DNA from: Trametes villosa
Taxonomy: Eukaryota; Basidiomycota; Agaricomycetes; Polyporales; Polyporaceae
Length of the DNA: 64,000 nt
Direction: 5' to 3'
Assembly: GCA_002964805.2 (NCBI GenBank)
Contig: PUDQ02000005.1
Span: 186,001 to 250,000 of the forward strand
Each line of letters opens with the position of its first letter. Position 1 is the stretch's first letter. The notes beneath the pieces are model-generated. The model had not been told where the DNA came from. It made no database searches and worked only from the letters and a program-made list of their open reading frames with translations. Positions 33,621 through 45,958 of the stretch are shown piece by piece. Position numbers and translations under genes: made by a program.

Positions 33621-35935
33621 ATGAAGCGAGCGCAGACGTCTTCGACCTCGGACGAGCCCGCGCACGCTAACAAAAGGCTCAAAATGGACACTACTACCAG
33701 CCAGCCGGAGGCGCAAACCGACGAAGGGTGGACGAAGGTCGAGAAGCGAAAGTCCAAGAAGCAGAAGAGGACAGAGAGCAAGCAGGGGGTGCGTGCACGG
33801 CTACCGCAGTCAGACCGTCCGCTCACCCGTGTAATGCTCATGACCATGCAGGCGACGACGCCCAAGTTTATGTACGCGAAGGGAGAGATTCTGAAGCGTC
33901 GCGAGGCCGTAGGCATCAACGTACGCATGCTAATCTTTGTACCGAACCGACGAAGATGCTCACCTTCATGTAGGACATCAGAGACCTCGTTCTGCATCTC
34001 GCCGCGGACGCTCCGCCTTCGAGTTGGGTTAGAGTTGAGGTGCGTGCAGTCAAAATCCCCCGCTGGGCTTTTGACCAACCTCACAACCCAGAATCCCCGC
34101 TCAATAAGCAAAGTGGTCGCTCTTCTGATACCTGGATTGACCCCAGACATCCTCGCGCTTCCTCCTCTGCCCACCTCTGCGACCTCGAACCCAAATGTGC
34201 CCCTAGCCGTCCCATTACCCCCCGCACAGCCGTCCGAGGGGGCTTCCCACGGCGTGCCCTTCATCGCCTCCACCTTCACATACGCATGTCCGACGCGCGC
34301 ACCCGGCGACCAGACGCGGATGCACTCGGTGCTGAACGCGTTCTTCCAAGGCCCCGTAACCGGTGAAGAGCGGAAAAGGCGGCTTACAGAGCGCTTGACC
34401 TGTGAGTGCTATTCGCGATGCCAGTACGACGCACTGCCTATCCCGCGCGCCGGCAGCAGAACGGGCGCAGGAGAAGTCGCCGATGCGCTACCTCCTCACA
34501 AAAGAGCAGATGATCGAAAACGGCTATCCTATGCCGTCCTATCTCGCCGAGACGTTTGAAAAGCCGTCAGGGTGGGTAGAGACCACGGTCGCCGAGGCAG
34601 ACGCTGCGCTGCCTGTGTCTCCCTCCGAGGAGGCTGCACGAATATACGCGATGGATTGCGAGATGGTATGCCCCTTCATCGACTCAGCGTATGTATCGCA
34701 ACTAATGCTTCGGAAGTGTATGACGGAAGAGGGGAAGCAGCTCGCGCGTGTATGTCTCATCGACTACGGGTCTGGGATCGTGGTCTACGACCAACTCGTC
34801 AAACCAGGGAAGCCCGTCGTGGATTATCTCACACGGTAAGCTTACCGCGCATATGGACCTGTCCTACACGCTCACACAGCACTCGCAGGTGGTCCGGAAT
34901 CACAGAGGAAGGCCTCAGCAAGGCGACCGCCACATTCGAGGAGGTGCAGGCGCACATCCTCTCCGTGCTCTCCGCGAGCCCCACGCCCGTCCTCCTCGGG
35001 CACTCGCTCGAGAGCGACCTGCATGCGCTGAAAATCTGCCACCCGCGCTGCATCGACACCGCGGTGATCTTCCACCACCCGCGCGGCCGGCCGCTGAAGC
35101 CCGGGCTCGCGTGGCTCACGAAGAAGTGGTGCGGGCGCGAGATCCAGAACCGCGGTGAGGGCGGGCACGACCCCGAGGAGGACGCGCGTGCATGTCTGGA
35201 CTTGCTTCGTAAGAAGGTGGAGAACGGTGCGTGTGTATGCCGCGCTGGGCGAGCGCGTGCTAATGTTGGCGGGCAGGTCCGGGGTTCGGGGAGTTCAAGG
35301 TCGACATGGAGTCCATCTTCGAGCGCATGTCGCGGGCGCGCGGCGGCACCGTGAAGAGCGCCGTCGTCGACCACGGGAACCCCGCCGCGTGGCACGGGCA
35401 GAAGGCGACGACGTGTGTCGCGTGCAAGGACGACGACGAGGTGCTCGACGGTCTCGTCAGCTCGATAGAGACGCACCAGTTCCTGTTCGGGCGCTTCACT
35501 GCGCTCGCCGACGCGCGAGGATGTAGGTAGTCCTCCTTACTTACCTGCGCTAGAGCTCATCACCACGTTATAGGGATCACGGCCAAGGCAACAAGTGACG
35601 CCCCTCCAGAACCCGCACCCGCTCCCCCAGCGGGTGACCCGTCCCCCGCGGAGCTCCAACCTGTGCTCGCCGCGCTCGACGCACATCTGCGGCAGCTGTA
35701 CGCGGCGCTCCCCGCACGCACCGCGCTCGTGCTGTTCACCGGGCACGCGGACCCGCGGCGGATGGCGGAGCTGAACGCGCGCAAGGCCGCGTTTGAGGGC
35801 GCGCTACGGATGGGCAAGAGCGCGGAGGAGCTGGGACCGGAGTGCCGCTGGACGACGGCGGACGGGCGCGCACTCGAGGAGGAGGTCGAGAAGGCGAAGC
35901 GGGGACTGTTGTTCCTGGGGGTCAAGGCGGGGTAA
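33621..35935 (+). CDS. REX1: RNA exonuclease, REX1/Rnh70 type (DEDDh family)
   Basis: Nine exons (33621-33788, 33852-33920, 33974-34039, 34092-34401, 34457-34665, 34717-34835, 34889-35226, 35277-35522, 35574-35935) encode 628 aa. The N-terminus is Lys/Arg-rich with likely nuclear localisation signals. The exonuclease domain starts with YAMDCEM (D271, E273: Exo I), continues with GHSLESDL (D357: Exo II) and ends with GHDPEEDA (H407 and D412: Exo III), so all four acidic ligands and the histidine are present. By family it is a 3'-5' exonuclease that trims 5S rRNA, 5.8S rRNA and tRNA precursors in the nucleus. The C-terminal ~200 residues, including a Pro/Ala-rich linker and a domain ending in LLFLGVKAG, are a conserved tail of fungal Rex1 proteins. 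The intron after CEM uses an AAG acceptor. Confidence 0.9.
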
Positions 35936-36362
35936 CCGTTGGTTATCTGAGCACGCCGTACTGGCATGTCGTCCGACACGGGGTCCTGTACGCACTACGC
36001 AGATGTGCACTCCGGGACATAATACGGAAGTGCAGCATCCCCTCGAGTTTGTGTCTTCCTTCGAGCGGTGTTGCGGAGTACGTCCGTGTGAGAGCTGATT
36101 GCGATGATATTCGACAAACCTTCACCGGCACCGGCTACCTGTTCGAGCAAGACTTGGAGACAACTTGCAGTCCGCGGTGAACGTCGAACGTCGAATGTTA
36201 GAGTGCGGCGCAGTGTGACGAGACAAGTAGAGAATGCTCTTGAAGATGCTCCAGGAATACATACACTTAGCGCCCAACCCTGTGGCGTCTCAGATCTGAG
36301 CTAAGTATCTCAGCGGAACACCTTCGTCTCGGACTCTGACTAGTACTTGACGCGATTACAGG
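35936..36362. other. Intergenic region between the REX1-like gene and F-box member 4
   Basis: About 430 bp holding 3' and 5' flanks only. No specific site recognised. Confidence 0.4.
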
Positions 36363-38254
36363 ATGAATCTGCTCCGCCTTCCTCGAGAGTTACTTGTAGA
36401 TATCCTGCTTTGGTTGAGTCCGCTAGATCTGGTGGTTTGCGGTCAGGTCTGTGTTGTCTCCTCATAAATCTGGTTCAAAGCCGTAACATGATATGTCCTT
36501 TGGTAGGTCTGTCGCTACTGCAAGATATTAACCAGCACCCCTATCCTGCGGTATCAGCTCGCTCTCGCTAGGGCAGGCATGGTCAATTCACCTGCTAACA
36601 TACTCTCACTCCCGACAAAGGATCGGCTGGCGCTGCTGGACTTACATCAACGGCAATGGCGTACTGGTGCGCTTATCCACAATCCGGAGCTCCCGGCCGT
36701 CCCCCGCCGGCCGTATCGCTGTTTGGGCTTCACCGGACGGGTGATCCCCTTTGTCTATGGGACAACACTGCGTCTGCTGCTTCCCGCCTCCCCAGGTCGT
36801 GACACCTTGGAGAAAACATGGTCTTTTAACCTCCAAGATACTGGATCTGAGCCGCGCTGGTGCACCACAGATCTCTCACAAGAATTGCTGATAATGTGCA
36901 CGTTCAAGAGCAATACACCGAGGTATGTTTGGCTTAGATGTCATCTATGTAGCACTCTTCCTGATCGCCTATCTGCAGCACCCTCGAGTGTCACATACTA
37001 CGCCTATCCGACCCGGTCGTACACTACCATGCGGAGGCAGCCGTCGACGTTCTTACTACCACTACACCCTCGGAGTACCCTCTCATGCAAGAGGCCGCTG
37101 TATGCGGAGCCCTACTTGCTTGGACGTGGTGCGGAGAGGCAATTCACTTGCGCGTGTTCAATTGGAAGAGCGGTGCACTTCTATGGGTGCGCCCTCACGC
37201 ATCGGTTATGCAGAGCGGCAGGTGCTGACATCGTGTACTTGACAGCGATACAAGCATTGGGACTTCATTCACTTTGCACTTCTAGATGAGAGTCAGTTAG
37301 CCGTGGCGCGTCACAACGACAGCGAGCTACGGGTCTATACAATCAACTCGCAGAGGCCTCTAGGAGACGAATCATCGTCGCAGGAGTTGCCGACGTCGCC
37401 TGGCATGCGGGTATTCCGGCTCCCACCTGTAGCAAAAGGCGCCGACCCTTCAATGCAAAGAATGTCATCGTCGGTGCCGCCAGCACGGGTAAACGACACG
37501 GCCGCTTTCGAAAACGATCCTCGGCGGACTATACTTGCCATCGCTTTGCGGACTTGTCACGAACACCGACAGGGCCGCTCCTGCACCACCCGCACCGAAA
37601 ACTATGTCCTCATGGTGCCTACGTAGTACGCAAGCGCTCCTGGCCCACGCTGCACCTGCCGAATCCGGCAGGGCCTTGGGTCCATCGCCTTCCGCCGATG
37701 GCAACTACCCTACGCCGGCGATAGAGTGGGAGACATGGGGCGAGCCATGGAGTCGCCTGCTGCCCCTTGTGCATCCGTTATGGCGGGGGGTGCATTTTCT
37801 ACACGCTGTGGGCTCGCAGTGCCTCCTCGCCTGGACCCGCCCGGAACTCCCCGTCACGCTCGACATCTTCGTGTGCGACTTTGGCCCTTACGCAAAGCGT
37901 GGCTCTGGAGAAGACGATCCGGGCCACTTCCTCCTACATATGGACCCGGCGGACCTCGTTGCTGCTCACGTCGAAAACCTTGCTTGTGCCCCGATCCGGA
38001 ATCGCCTTCCGTTCCGCTATGTGCATAGGTCTGTCGAGTACGTGGAGGACGTCAGCTTCTTGTGGGGAAGTCGATCCGTGACGCTCCTCGAAGATGGCGT
38101 CGCAGTGACGGTGAGTCTGAGCGTGCTCTATACCGCTGCGTGCCACAAGAGTAGCGCTTTATCGCTGAAGTACGGCTGACGCCTGGCACAGAATACTCAC
38201 TACCCCGATGACGGAAGGCCGAGTCACAGTATCCTGCATCTACTCTCCGTATGA
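36363..38254 (+). pseudogene. F-box protein, family member 4, with a frameshift
   Basis: Five exons like its paralogs (36363-36446, 36507-36922, 36979-37186, 37246-38110, 38192-38254). The F-box start (LLRLPRELLVDILLWLSPLDL) and the FNWKSG block are clear, but exon 2 lacks the LRLSHPRSPTRC motif of members 1-3, so it is the most diverged member. Exon 4 has one base too many: frame runs to a TAG at 37624-37626, and the homologous sequence (LLAHAAPAES onward, matching the LCIPRSALLA region of the paralogs) continues one base out of phase to HSILHLLSV. The first intron uses a GTCTGT donor. Either a pseudogene, a sequencing error, or an allele with a recent lesion. Confidence 0.7.
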
Positions 38255-38764
38255 TTGGATGGCACGCGCAGCCCGCTCCCCCGTATCACGGAGGTCGAGT
38301 GCCAGGTGGCCAACATCGATCTGGAGCAACGGCGCACTTAGGCTAGTAGTTTTGACCATTTCCTCAGGTTTGCACCTTCTGTTACTATTTCTTATACTCG
38401 TATACGGTTAATCCTCGCACTTATGTCTTATTACCGTGACCTCCTCACTCTGTTGCCACCATCCGGCGTCCGAGTCTTCGTGCAACATCCGAAGTTCTCT
38501 CCGGCGCATCGCGACTGATTTCCTGTTATTGTTCTTGTTCTTGTTCTACGGTATACTCTGATTATCCCTTTCGAAACATGTGATATAGAGCAGGGTGCTT
38601 GTACGCTTCTGCATATGTGGGCCGCCTTGCAAGCGTCGCATCGTTTGATAGACTGGGCCCGTTCAAGTAGTAGTGCAAGGGGCGCTCCGAAGCGCCCACG
38701 TCCTTGTTCTCCTACCGCGACGACGTCCCCGACCGGTGGCTTCCCAATAATCAGACCGACACCA
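38255..38764. other. Intergenic region upstream of F-box member 3
   Basis: About 510 bp, AT-richer on the left. A short stretch before the start codon (38690-38740) weakly resembles the promoters of members 1 and 2. No gene seen. Confidence 0.4.
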
Positions 38765-40668
38765 ATGCCTGCTCCCCTCTCTTTACCTACGGAAATCTTA
38801 ACTGAAATCTTGCTCAAGCTAGACTTGCAGGACCTGAACACTTGTCGAGAGGTATGTATGCCGCCGTGCGCCGGGCAGTGGCACGAGGGTCGACGGCACT
38901 GATCGCGCCTTGGTTTGTAGGTTCGTCGGCACGTTCGTGTGGTCATCGACACGTCGTCCGAGATACAATACAGGATTCACTTACAAAGCTCTGGAGCAAT
39001 CGACGGGATACCCGGTGGACTGGTCATCGCGGACCGCCTGGATCGCCTCAAAGCACACCGCCGCGCCTGGCAGGACTCTAAGCTCCTCCTCGACCCAGCA
39101 TGCTCCCCTCCTGACGTCGTAGTAAACAGCCAGGACACGCCCGACATTCCTATCGTGAACGTCCCGTTCAACGGACCGCTGGTGGCGACGTTGGTCGGGC
39201 CCGAGCTGCGACTCTCGCATCCGCGCTCTCCTACGCGCTGCATGCCGGCCAACGAGTGGCGTGTCGACGTGGATAGAATCAATCTGGTTCCGGACTATGG
39301 TGCGAGCGATCTCGCTCGCAACGTCGTGGTTATCTGCGGAAGGGATAGCGTCGATTTTCGGTACGTGTGTCCGCACGCCGCTGAGCTGTGATATGAATTG
39401 CGTTGACCTCTTACTTTGTTCAGGTTCTACTGTCACATCTTCTTGCTTCGCCAAGACGGACAGATGATTCCTCACCCGCTGGCCCTGCATAGTGCCATCT
39501 GGCTCCGGGTGATAGTCGATTTACTCACCATCTTCGTCACGCAGCTGTCGGTCTGTGGCGACTTCTTCGCCTGCTTGCTAGTCAACAGCATATACATTTT
39601 TAACTGGAAGACCGGCTCTCTCCTACTGGTGAGTCGCGGAGTTTCCACACCTACGGTCTCGGCACACTTCTTACGACATGGATACCGCAGGATCTCCGCC
39701 ATCACGACCGTATGCAACTCCAGCTTCTGGAAGATGGCCTTCTGCTCGTCGGAAGACAGGACGAGCTCTATGTGTACGCGGTCGAACCTCACCCTCTGGA
39801 GCCGGCCGTGCAGCATGCCGACCCACGTCCCATCTGTACCTTGAACCTCCCAAGCTCCCCCGACCGTGTACACGCCTCCTTCATCCAAACACTAGAGTGT
39901 CAAGTCCCCTGGGAGACGCATGAGTATCGTGGAGCGTTCCAGGACGACCCCGCCGCCGCCCTCGTCGTGCTCACCTTCGACTTCATCTCCGAGTCCCGCA
40001 ATGTCGTCCGGCACATCCTCTGTATCCCCCGCAGCGTCCTCCTTGCTCGTATCAGCGCCACAGTCCACGGCGGAGCGCCTCTCGCGGGGCTGCGCTGGGA
40101 GAACTGGGCGACGGAGGACAGCATGCTTCTCCGCGTGCACGGCGAGCTGAGCACCGACGCGAAGCGGAACATGTCCGTGTCCGCCGCGGGGTCCCGCGTC
40201 GCCGTCGCCTTTGCCCGGCTGTTCCCTACCGGGCGCGGGGTGGACCCGGAGGGCATCCTCGTCGACACGTTCGTGTTCCACGCGCACCGCTGGGCCGGCT
40301 TCGTGCCGCGCGAGGAGGAAGAGCACGACCGCGCGGAGAAGTACTTCAACTTCGTGCCTGCGCCTGAGGCGGAGGCCCAGGACGCGCGGCGTATGCCTGC
40401 AGGGCCATGGAATCCACTCCTGTACAACATATACTCGAAGCTGTTGCGGATTGGGACGAAGGAGTTTGCGGGGATGTCTGTGCCGATGGCTTGGTCCGTC
40501 AAACTCTTTGAGGACGGGCTGGCCGTGATGGTACGTGATCAAAGATGGACGAGCCGGAGTCGCGGGAACGCCGTTCGCTGACTTCGACCTCATCAGCGAG
40601 AAGAACCCCTTCGTTCACAGTGGGGCCGGAAGCTCAGGTTGACACACTCCTATATGTTCGCAGCTTGA
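38765..40668 (+). CDS. F-box protein, family member 3
   Basis: Five exons (38765-38851, 38921-39360, 39424-39628, 39691-40530, 40621-40668) encode 539 aa, with intron positions as in members 1 and 2. The F-box (LSLPTEILTEILLKLDLQDL) is at residues 5-25 onward. LRLSHPRSPTRC, FNWKTG, LCIPRSVLLA, HAHRWA and the terminal HSYMFAA identify the same family. It diverges mainly in exon 4, which has an acidic insertion (PREEEEHDRAE). All splice sites and the frame are intact, so it is probably functional as an SCF substrate adaptor. Substrate unknown. Confidence 0.87.
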
Positions 40669-41518
40669 GCCCGCTTTTGATGGCTACTAGGCACCCTTCC
40701 TCGTGGATTTCGTGTGTCCGGGTCTCCCGGCTCTCTTCGCCAGCCCGTCCTCTCTCCGTAACAAGAAGTAACCTGATGAAGTCTAGCAAGTTTGCACCCG
40801 CCCGCCCATATTCTCCTCCTCCTGAAGGAATTATCGTGCAGCAGGCTGGCCATGGTCAAACGTTGATGGTGGTCGGTTTGAGAGATACGTTACATACATA
40901 AGCAGACCTCCTGCAAAGCCACTCAAGCGAGACAGGCACGGCGAGCTGTAACATCTTCCGAGTCGGTACGTTGTCTCAGGGGCTTCGTCGCTGCTGTGCC
41001 TGCTTGAAAGCCAACGTGCCTTATGGGCTCGAGTTTGACCATGCTGACTTTGACATGCGTAGTTAACGACGGTTCCTAGCTAGTCCTTGAATCCGAATCG
41101 AAGACGCTGCGTCGAAGCAACAGCGGAGCTTGCGTGGGGCTTTAAGCCACTTATAAGCACCAGCTATCATTGCTACTAAAGATAGTGAAGCTAGGGTTTA
41201 ACTAGGTAAAACAGCTCTAAAGCCGGCCATAAGAAGCGTGTTGGTTGATAGCAATTTTGAAAGTGATCAGCCTAGTTGATCTTGCGGCCCGTTGCACTTG
41301 CAGCTCGCTTCAAGCTTGTCCTTCCTCCCCCTCGACGCCGGGCACGACGACGCCGCCTCGCCCGCCGTCGCATCCACCACCAGCCGCATCGCACCTGACC
41401 TCGCTTTCCTACGCTGTCGGCTATCTACCTACACGTAACTAGTATCGTCTCGCTGCCTGGCATGCTCCCCTCGGCTTCCAGCTGAACTATACCCCGAACG
41501 AAGACGGAGACCACCACG
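40669..41518. other. Intergenic region, partly AT-rich
   Basis: About 850 bp. Positions 41090-41240 are noticeably AT-rich compared with the window; the 3' part should hold the promoter of the next gene. No RNA gene or repeat recognised. Confidence 0.4.
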
Positions 41519-44418
41519 ATGGCGGACGGGAAGAGGACGTCGCAAATACCGGTGATGAGCCCTCGCTCGGCCTCACTCTCCTCACCACTCGGACTGGTAC
41601 CACCATCGAGATACCCATCGGTGAGTGGCAGCCCGACGCAGCCCACACCGAGTCCATCGGCGTCGAGCAACGGCGGAAGCACCCCGTTTCGCTCGTTCCG
41701 CAACTTTCTCTCGTTTGGAGGAGGAAAGCACGGCTCGAGCCCGAGTGTCTCTGGCCTGCCGAAGAGCGCGTTCAGCGGACTCGGCCCCGTTAGGCGGTCG
41801 GTCAATGTTGAGCGTAGGGTATCTTCCCCTCAACTCAACTCAAGACGCTCCGAGGACGACTATGTGCTCTCCATCGACTTGCCTCGTCCTGGCGGCGACA
41901 GGTTGATCCATACCCCGCGGTCGCAGAAGAGTGACCCAGGACTAGAACCACCGCGCACTCCCCTTTCTCAGCTATCCCAATCATCTCGTTCGGAGAGCCC
42001 GACGAGTGATACACTGGGTATGTTGTTTTCCCGCTATGCCAGAAATCGTCCTGATAGTCATAATGTCCAGGCTCCCCCGCTGCGCCCGCGCTAGCCGCGA
42101 CAGAGCTGTCGACCATCCTAGAGTCAGAGACTTCTGGGATATCGAAGCATCTGCCAAGCTTGGATACGTCCCAAACAAGCCATGGTGCGGATAGCGAGAG
42201 GGAGTCCGAACACGCCAGCCCGCATGGATTCCTCCCCCTGGAACTGCACCATCTAAGGCCACCACCCCACGATACCCGGCATAGAAGCCGCTCACCCTCA
42301 AATGATACCTCCCCTCTGGATCTCTCAACGTCCAAGCTGACGAGCGAGGTACTGGCCGCGATGTCCACCAGTCCGGGGAAGCAAGACTGGTTTAGCGGCG
42401 TCGTTGTGGAAGATACGACTTCGGAGAGCGCGATCAGCAGGGAACGCACGCCGGAGGATCCCGACGCGAGCTTCAACCTGAACTCGCTCGACCCAGACCT
42501 CGCCGCTTTACTCAGTCCTCACCGGATACACGACACAGAGCCCGCTCTGCTCGTCGCGATCGACGCAATACCCCCTCCAGCATCTAGTTCCCCACCGCCA
42601 CCCAACTCCTCATCACCCTCGCCTCGCGCGTCGCTGGACAAGCAGGCGGTCACCCCCGCCCGCCGACTTCCCCCCACTTCCCTCTCCGCCGCCCCTCGCA
42701 GACCAACTAACTCCATCCTTCCACGCATCGTGCGCTCGGTATCTGATCGACCTGCCTTTCCTACGGCGGGGAAGACAGGTCTGCCTTCTCCTACCAGCCG
42801 TACACCCCCCGCTCGTGCAGCTTCACACAGCCCCGAGCGCCCCTCGTCCATGGGCTCCGCAACGAGCACGCAGAGTCACAGCCGCTCACAGCGGATAGGG
42901 TCTATTGACTTGCGAAGACCCAATGCAGGCAATAGCAGCATGGACAACCGCAAGTCCGCTGCCTCGCGTCTGATGACACCCGCACGCTTATCCGCATTGA
43001 GCCCGTCGTCCTCGGCGAGTGGATCGCGCCCGCCTCTTTCCCGCTTCAACTCGGCCCAGAGTAGTAGCGTATGGGATGCGGAGTCGGTGTCGCCGTCCTC
43101 ACGAGCTCCTTCGTCAATCGGGACGGCGCCTAGTCGGCTTCAAGAACATCGCCCGAGTCTCGATGTCGACCGCCCCCGACCCATGGGCGTACGCACCCGG
43201 AAGCGCAGCTCGAGCGTCATCGAGCATCGTGTTACGCCCGCGGCTCCATCGTACATGACTCCTCCAGCCCCACGAGCAACGGACTGGCTCGGTCCGCGAA
43301 CGCAAAGGGCCTTCGCTGCGGCAGGCCTGCTGGACTCCGACAAGGACTCCCCTCCTAGCGCCAGCCGGCCTGGATCCCGGTTCGGCACCACTCGAAGCAG
43401 CGTCGAGCGGGAGCGCTCGAGGTACACGCCGTCCAGGATGGCCTTCTCCGAGGCCGGGTCCAGCTCCTCGTGGGGCGCGCGGAGTCTCTCACGGGCTACT
43501 GGCTACGCGGACATGGCAGGCGGCCCTTCGAGCGAGAGCATGTCCACTCCTCGTACGACCTTCTCAAGCGCCTCGACCGCGCCCACGTCCATCTCGGCGT
43601 CGTCTTCCGTGCAACACATGCAGACGGAGCTTCAGCTGCTGCAAGAGCGCCACATTCTGGAAAGCGGCGCTCTTCTTAGCGCTCTCGCCGATTCGCAACG
43701 GACGACGAAACTTCTCCGCGAGGAAAACGCCCAGTTGCGCGAGCGCATGCAGTTTCTCGAAGATAAGCTTGCAGACGCCGAAGACCGTATACAGCAACTC
43801 CAGTACACCAAACCCTCACCCCCACCCGCGGCCGCCTCGCGGTCTGTATATAGCCGGCGGTTCGCGAGCCCCGCTCTGTCAGATAATCGCAGCCTGCCTA
43901 CCCATTCGCGCCACGGCTCCTTCCTGCGCGCCCCGCCCGACACGTACAACGACCTCTCGTCCCCCGAACCAAGCTCCCATTCACCCGAGACACCTGAAGA
44001 GCACTCCGAAGCGTTCCCCCGCGCTCACCGCAAGCGCACAAGTGTGGCATCATCCGTCTTCGCCGCCGTCCCCAACAACATGTCCATGATCATGCAGGAA
44101 GAGGGCGCCACGTCCGACTCCATAGGGGGTCTGTCCATGCGTTCCTCCCCTCCCGACTCGCCGACCATGGTCCTCGGTCGGGTGCAGCCGCCCCCGATCA
44201 ACACGAAGCCCAGTCCGCGGCCTAGCCATGCTATGAACAAGTCCGTCTCGTCGTCCGCGGGCAACATCTCGCCGACGACGGCGAACTTCTCGATATTGAC
44301 TGGCTCACCGGGCAGCCTCAACCTCCGCCCGGAGCATGAGCGCCATCTAGGCGACATGCCGAGCCTGGATCTCGCCGACGGGTTCGAGGACTATGAGGAC
44401 GACGCCGGCGACCTATGA
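41519..44418 (+). CDS. Large Ser/Pro-rich protein with a coiled coil, function unknown
   Basis: Two exons, 41519-42017 and 42104-44418, encode 937 aa. Most of the protein is low-complexity and probably disordered (Ser, Pro, Arg, Thr), with many SP/TP sites that could be phosphorylated. A single predicted coiled coil of about 65 residues (nucleotides 43608-43800; QTELQLLQERH to LADAEDRIQQLQ) is the only ordered-looking region and suggests dimerisation. The C-terminus is acidic (GFEDYEDDAGDL). I do not recognise a named family; the layout resembles fungal scaffold or cytoskeleton-associated regulators, but that is inference. No signal peptide or membrane helix. Confidence 0.8.
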
Positions 44419-45446
44419 TCTGCTACCTACCTATTGCTGCTATGCGCCCATCCTCCCGTCCACTCCCTCGATGCTCTGCTGTCCTACTCCCTTCCCGCAC
44501 CCCTTCGATCTTCTCGTTTGCACATATGAGGCCGGATCGGCTGGAACTCTCTTCGTCTTCTTCGGTTGTACATGGTTGGAATAATCTGGTCCACGCTCGT
44601 TTGCTCATCACGCTCCTTCGCGCACGCTCTCGTTGAAGTTCTCCTCCCTCCCCTTAGTAGTACCGCACGCACCGTATATAATAGAGACCGTCCACGCATT
44701 GCTGTCGGTGCCGCCTCGGGCCTGTACCCCCACCGTGTTTGTCTAGTTCCCCTGTCATTGTAGTGTACGTAGCAACCTATTCGTGGATTTGTGGAAAGCC
44801 GCAACTAGCTCTGCGTCGATTGATGTCCCTAGCATCCAAGCTTTCGTGCAGGCACCCCTCTCCCGGTTCTACTTGCACATGGTGGAGGAATGCTTTACTA
44901 TCCGCATTCCTCTTTCCTTCAGCCGCCGCAGGTATTCCTCGCAGCTACCCCAAATTCCAGTACACTATCGCCCTCATCAGAGACCAGGCGCATCGCTGGC
45001 CAAGCGGTACAAGGCGGTACAAATCCGACGCCCTACAACGCGCCAAACCGCCTGGCTGTACCGTGGAGAGCAGTTGCACAGAGGGCCTCAAGAATCACTA
45101 CCAATATCTTGACGTTCTCGAAAGTCAGCATCCGCAATCCCTCGCGTTTCTGGCAGTCTAGGAACAACCCGCCGGTAGGTTGCGGCCTTTGCACAGACAC
45201 TGCGCATTCTGACCTAGCACCGAATACTGTTCACGCTGTTCACACTCGCGCGGCCACCGCCGCGCACACATCCACTTCCATCACAATTCATAAACAGTAG
45301 CCTAAGTCGTACATCATCACGGGCGGTCATAATCATCATGAGCGGGGAATCCTCCTCGAGAAACCTCCATCCCTCCTCCCGTCTCCATCGCTGGGCGGCG
45401 CCAGGCCCCCCAGTGAGCGAGCAGGGGCAGGGCGGATGGGGGCCGC
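44419..45446. other. Convergent intergenic region
   Basis: About 1 kb between the 3' ends of the Ser/Pro-rich gene (+) and the double-psi beta-barrel gene (-). Small open frames show no family resemblance. Confidence 0.4.
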
Positions 45447-45958
45447 TTAGGCGATGGTCCAGGTGACACCGTGGAGGCGGCCGACGTCGAGCGACGCGAG
45501 CTGCTGGAACGCGGTGGGCGTGAGGTCGATGCTGCCCGGCGCGCAGCCGGCGCAGCGGTCCGTCACGAGCACGGACACGGTCTTCCCGTCGGGGCCGGTC
45601 GCGGTGAGCTGCTTGTGGCAGATCGGGTTCCTATGGGGTACGAGTGAGGTTAGTTGAGGGTGGAGGAAGAGAGGTAGGAGGAGGGGACTGACGCGTTGGG
45701 GTTGGCACCGGCACCGGGGAAGGTGTCGAACGTCTGAGCGTCGATGGCGACGATGAAGTCGGCATCGGTGTTGGTGATACCGCACGCGCCGAGACCGGCA
45801 GCGTAGAAGGTAGCTGCGAAGAAAACACACGCGTCAGCACACCGCGCACACTAGCTTCGCATGCAGAGGGAGCAGGACGCACCATCACCAGAGCCCGAGG
45901 CGGCGAACGCGACGGACGCGGAGGCGAGGACGGAGGCGAGGACGGCGGAGAAGCGCAT
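45447..45958 (-). CDS. Small secreted double-psi beta-barrel (RlpA-like/barwin-type) protein
   Basis: Three exons (45958-45883, 45813-45693, 45630-45447) encode 126 aa. Residues 1-19 are a signal peptide. The mature part begins ATFY, followed by GLGACG, and ends with VTDRCAGCAPGSIDLTPTAFQQL, the signature of fungal RlpA-like double-psi beta-barrel proteins related to barwin, expansins and cerato-platanin-like secreted proteins. Cysteines lie in the ACG, ICHK and DRCAGC motifs. These proteins bind carbohydrate and are often induced during growth on plant material or fruiting; the single domain lacks the second expansin module, so enzymatic activity is unlikely. A TATA box lies about 120 nt upstream. 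Confidence 0.88.
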
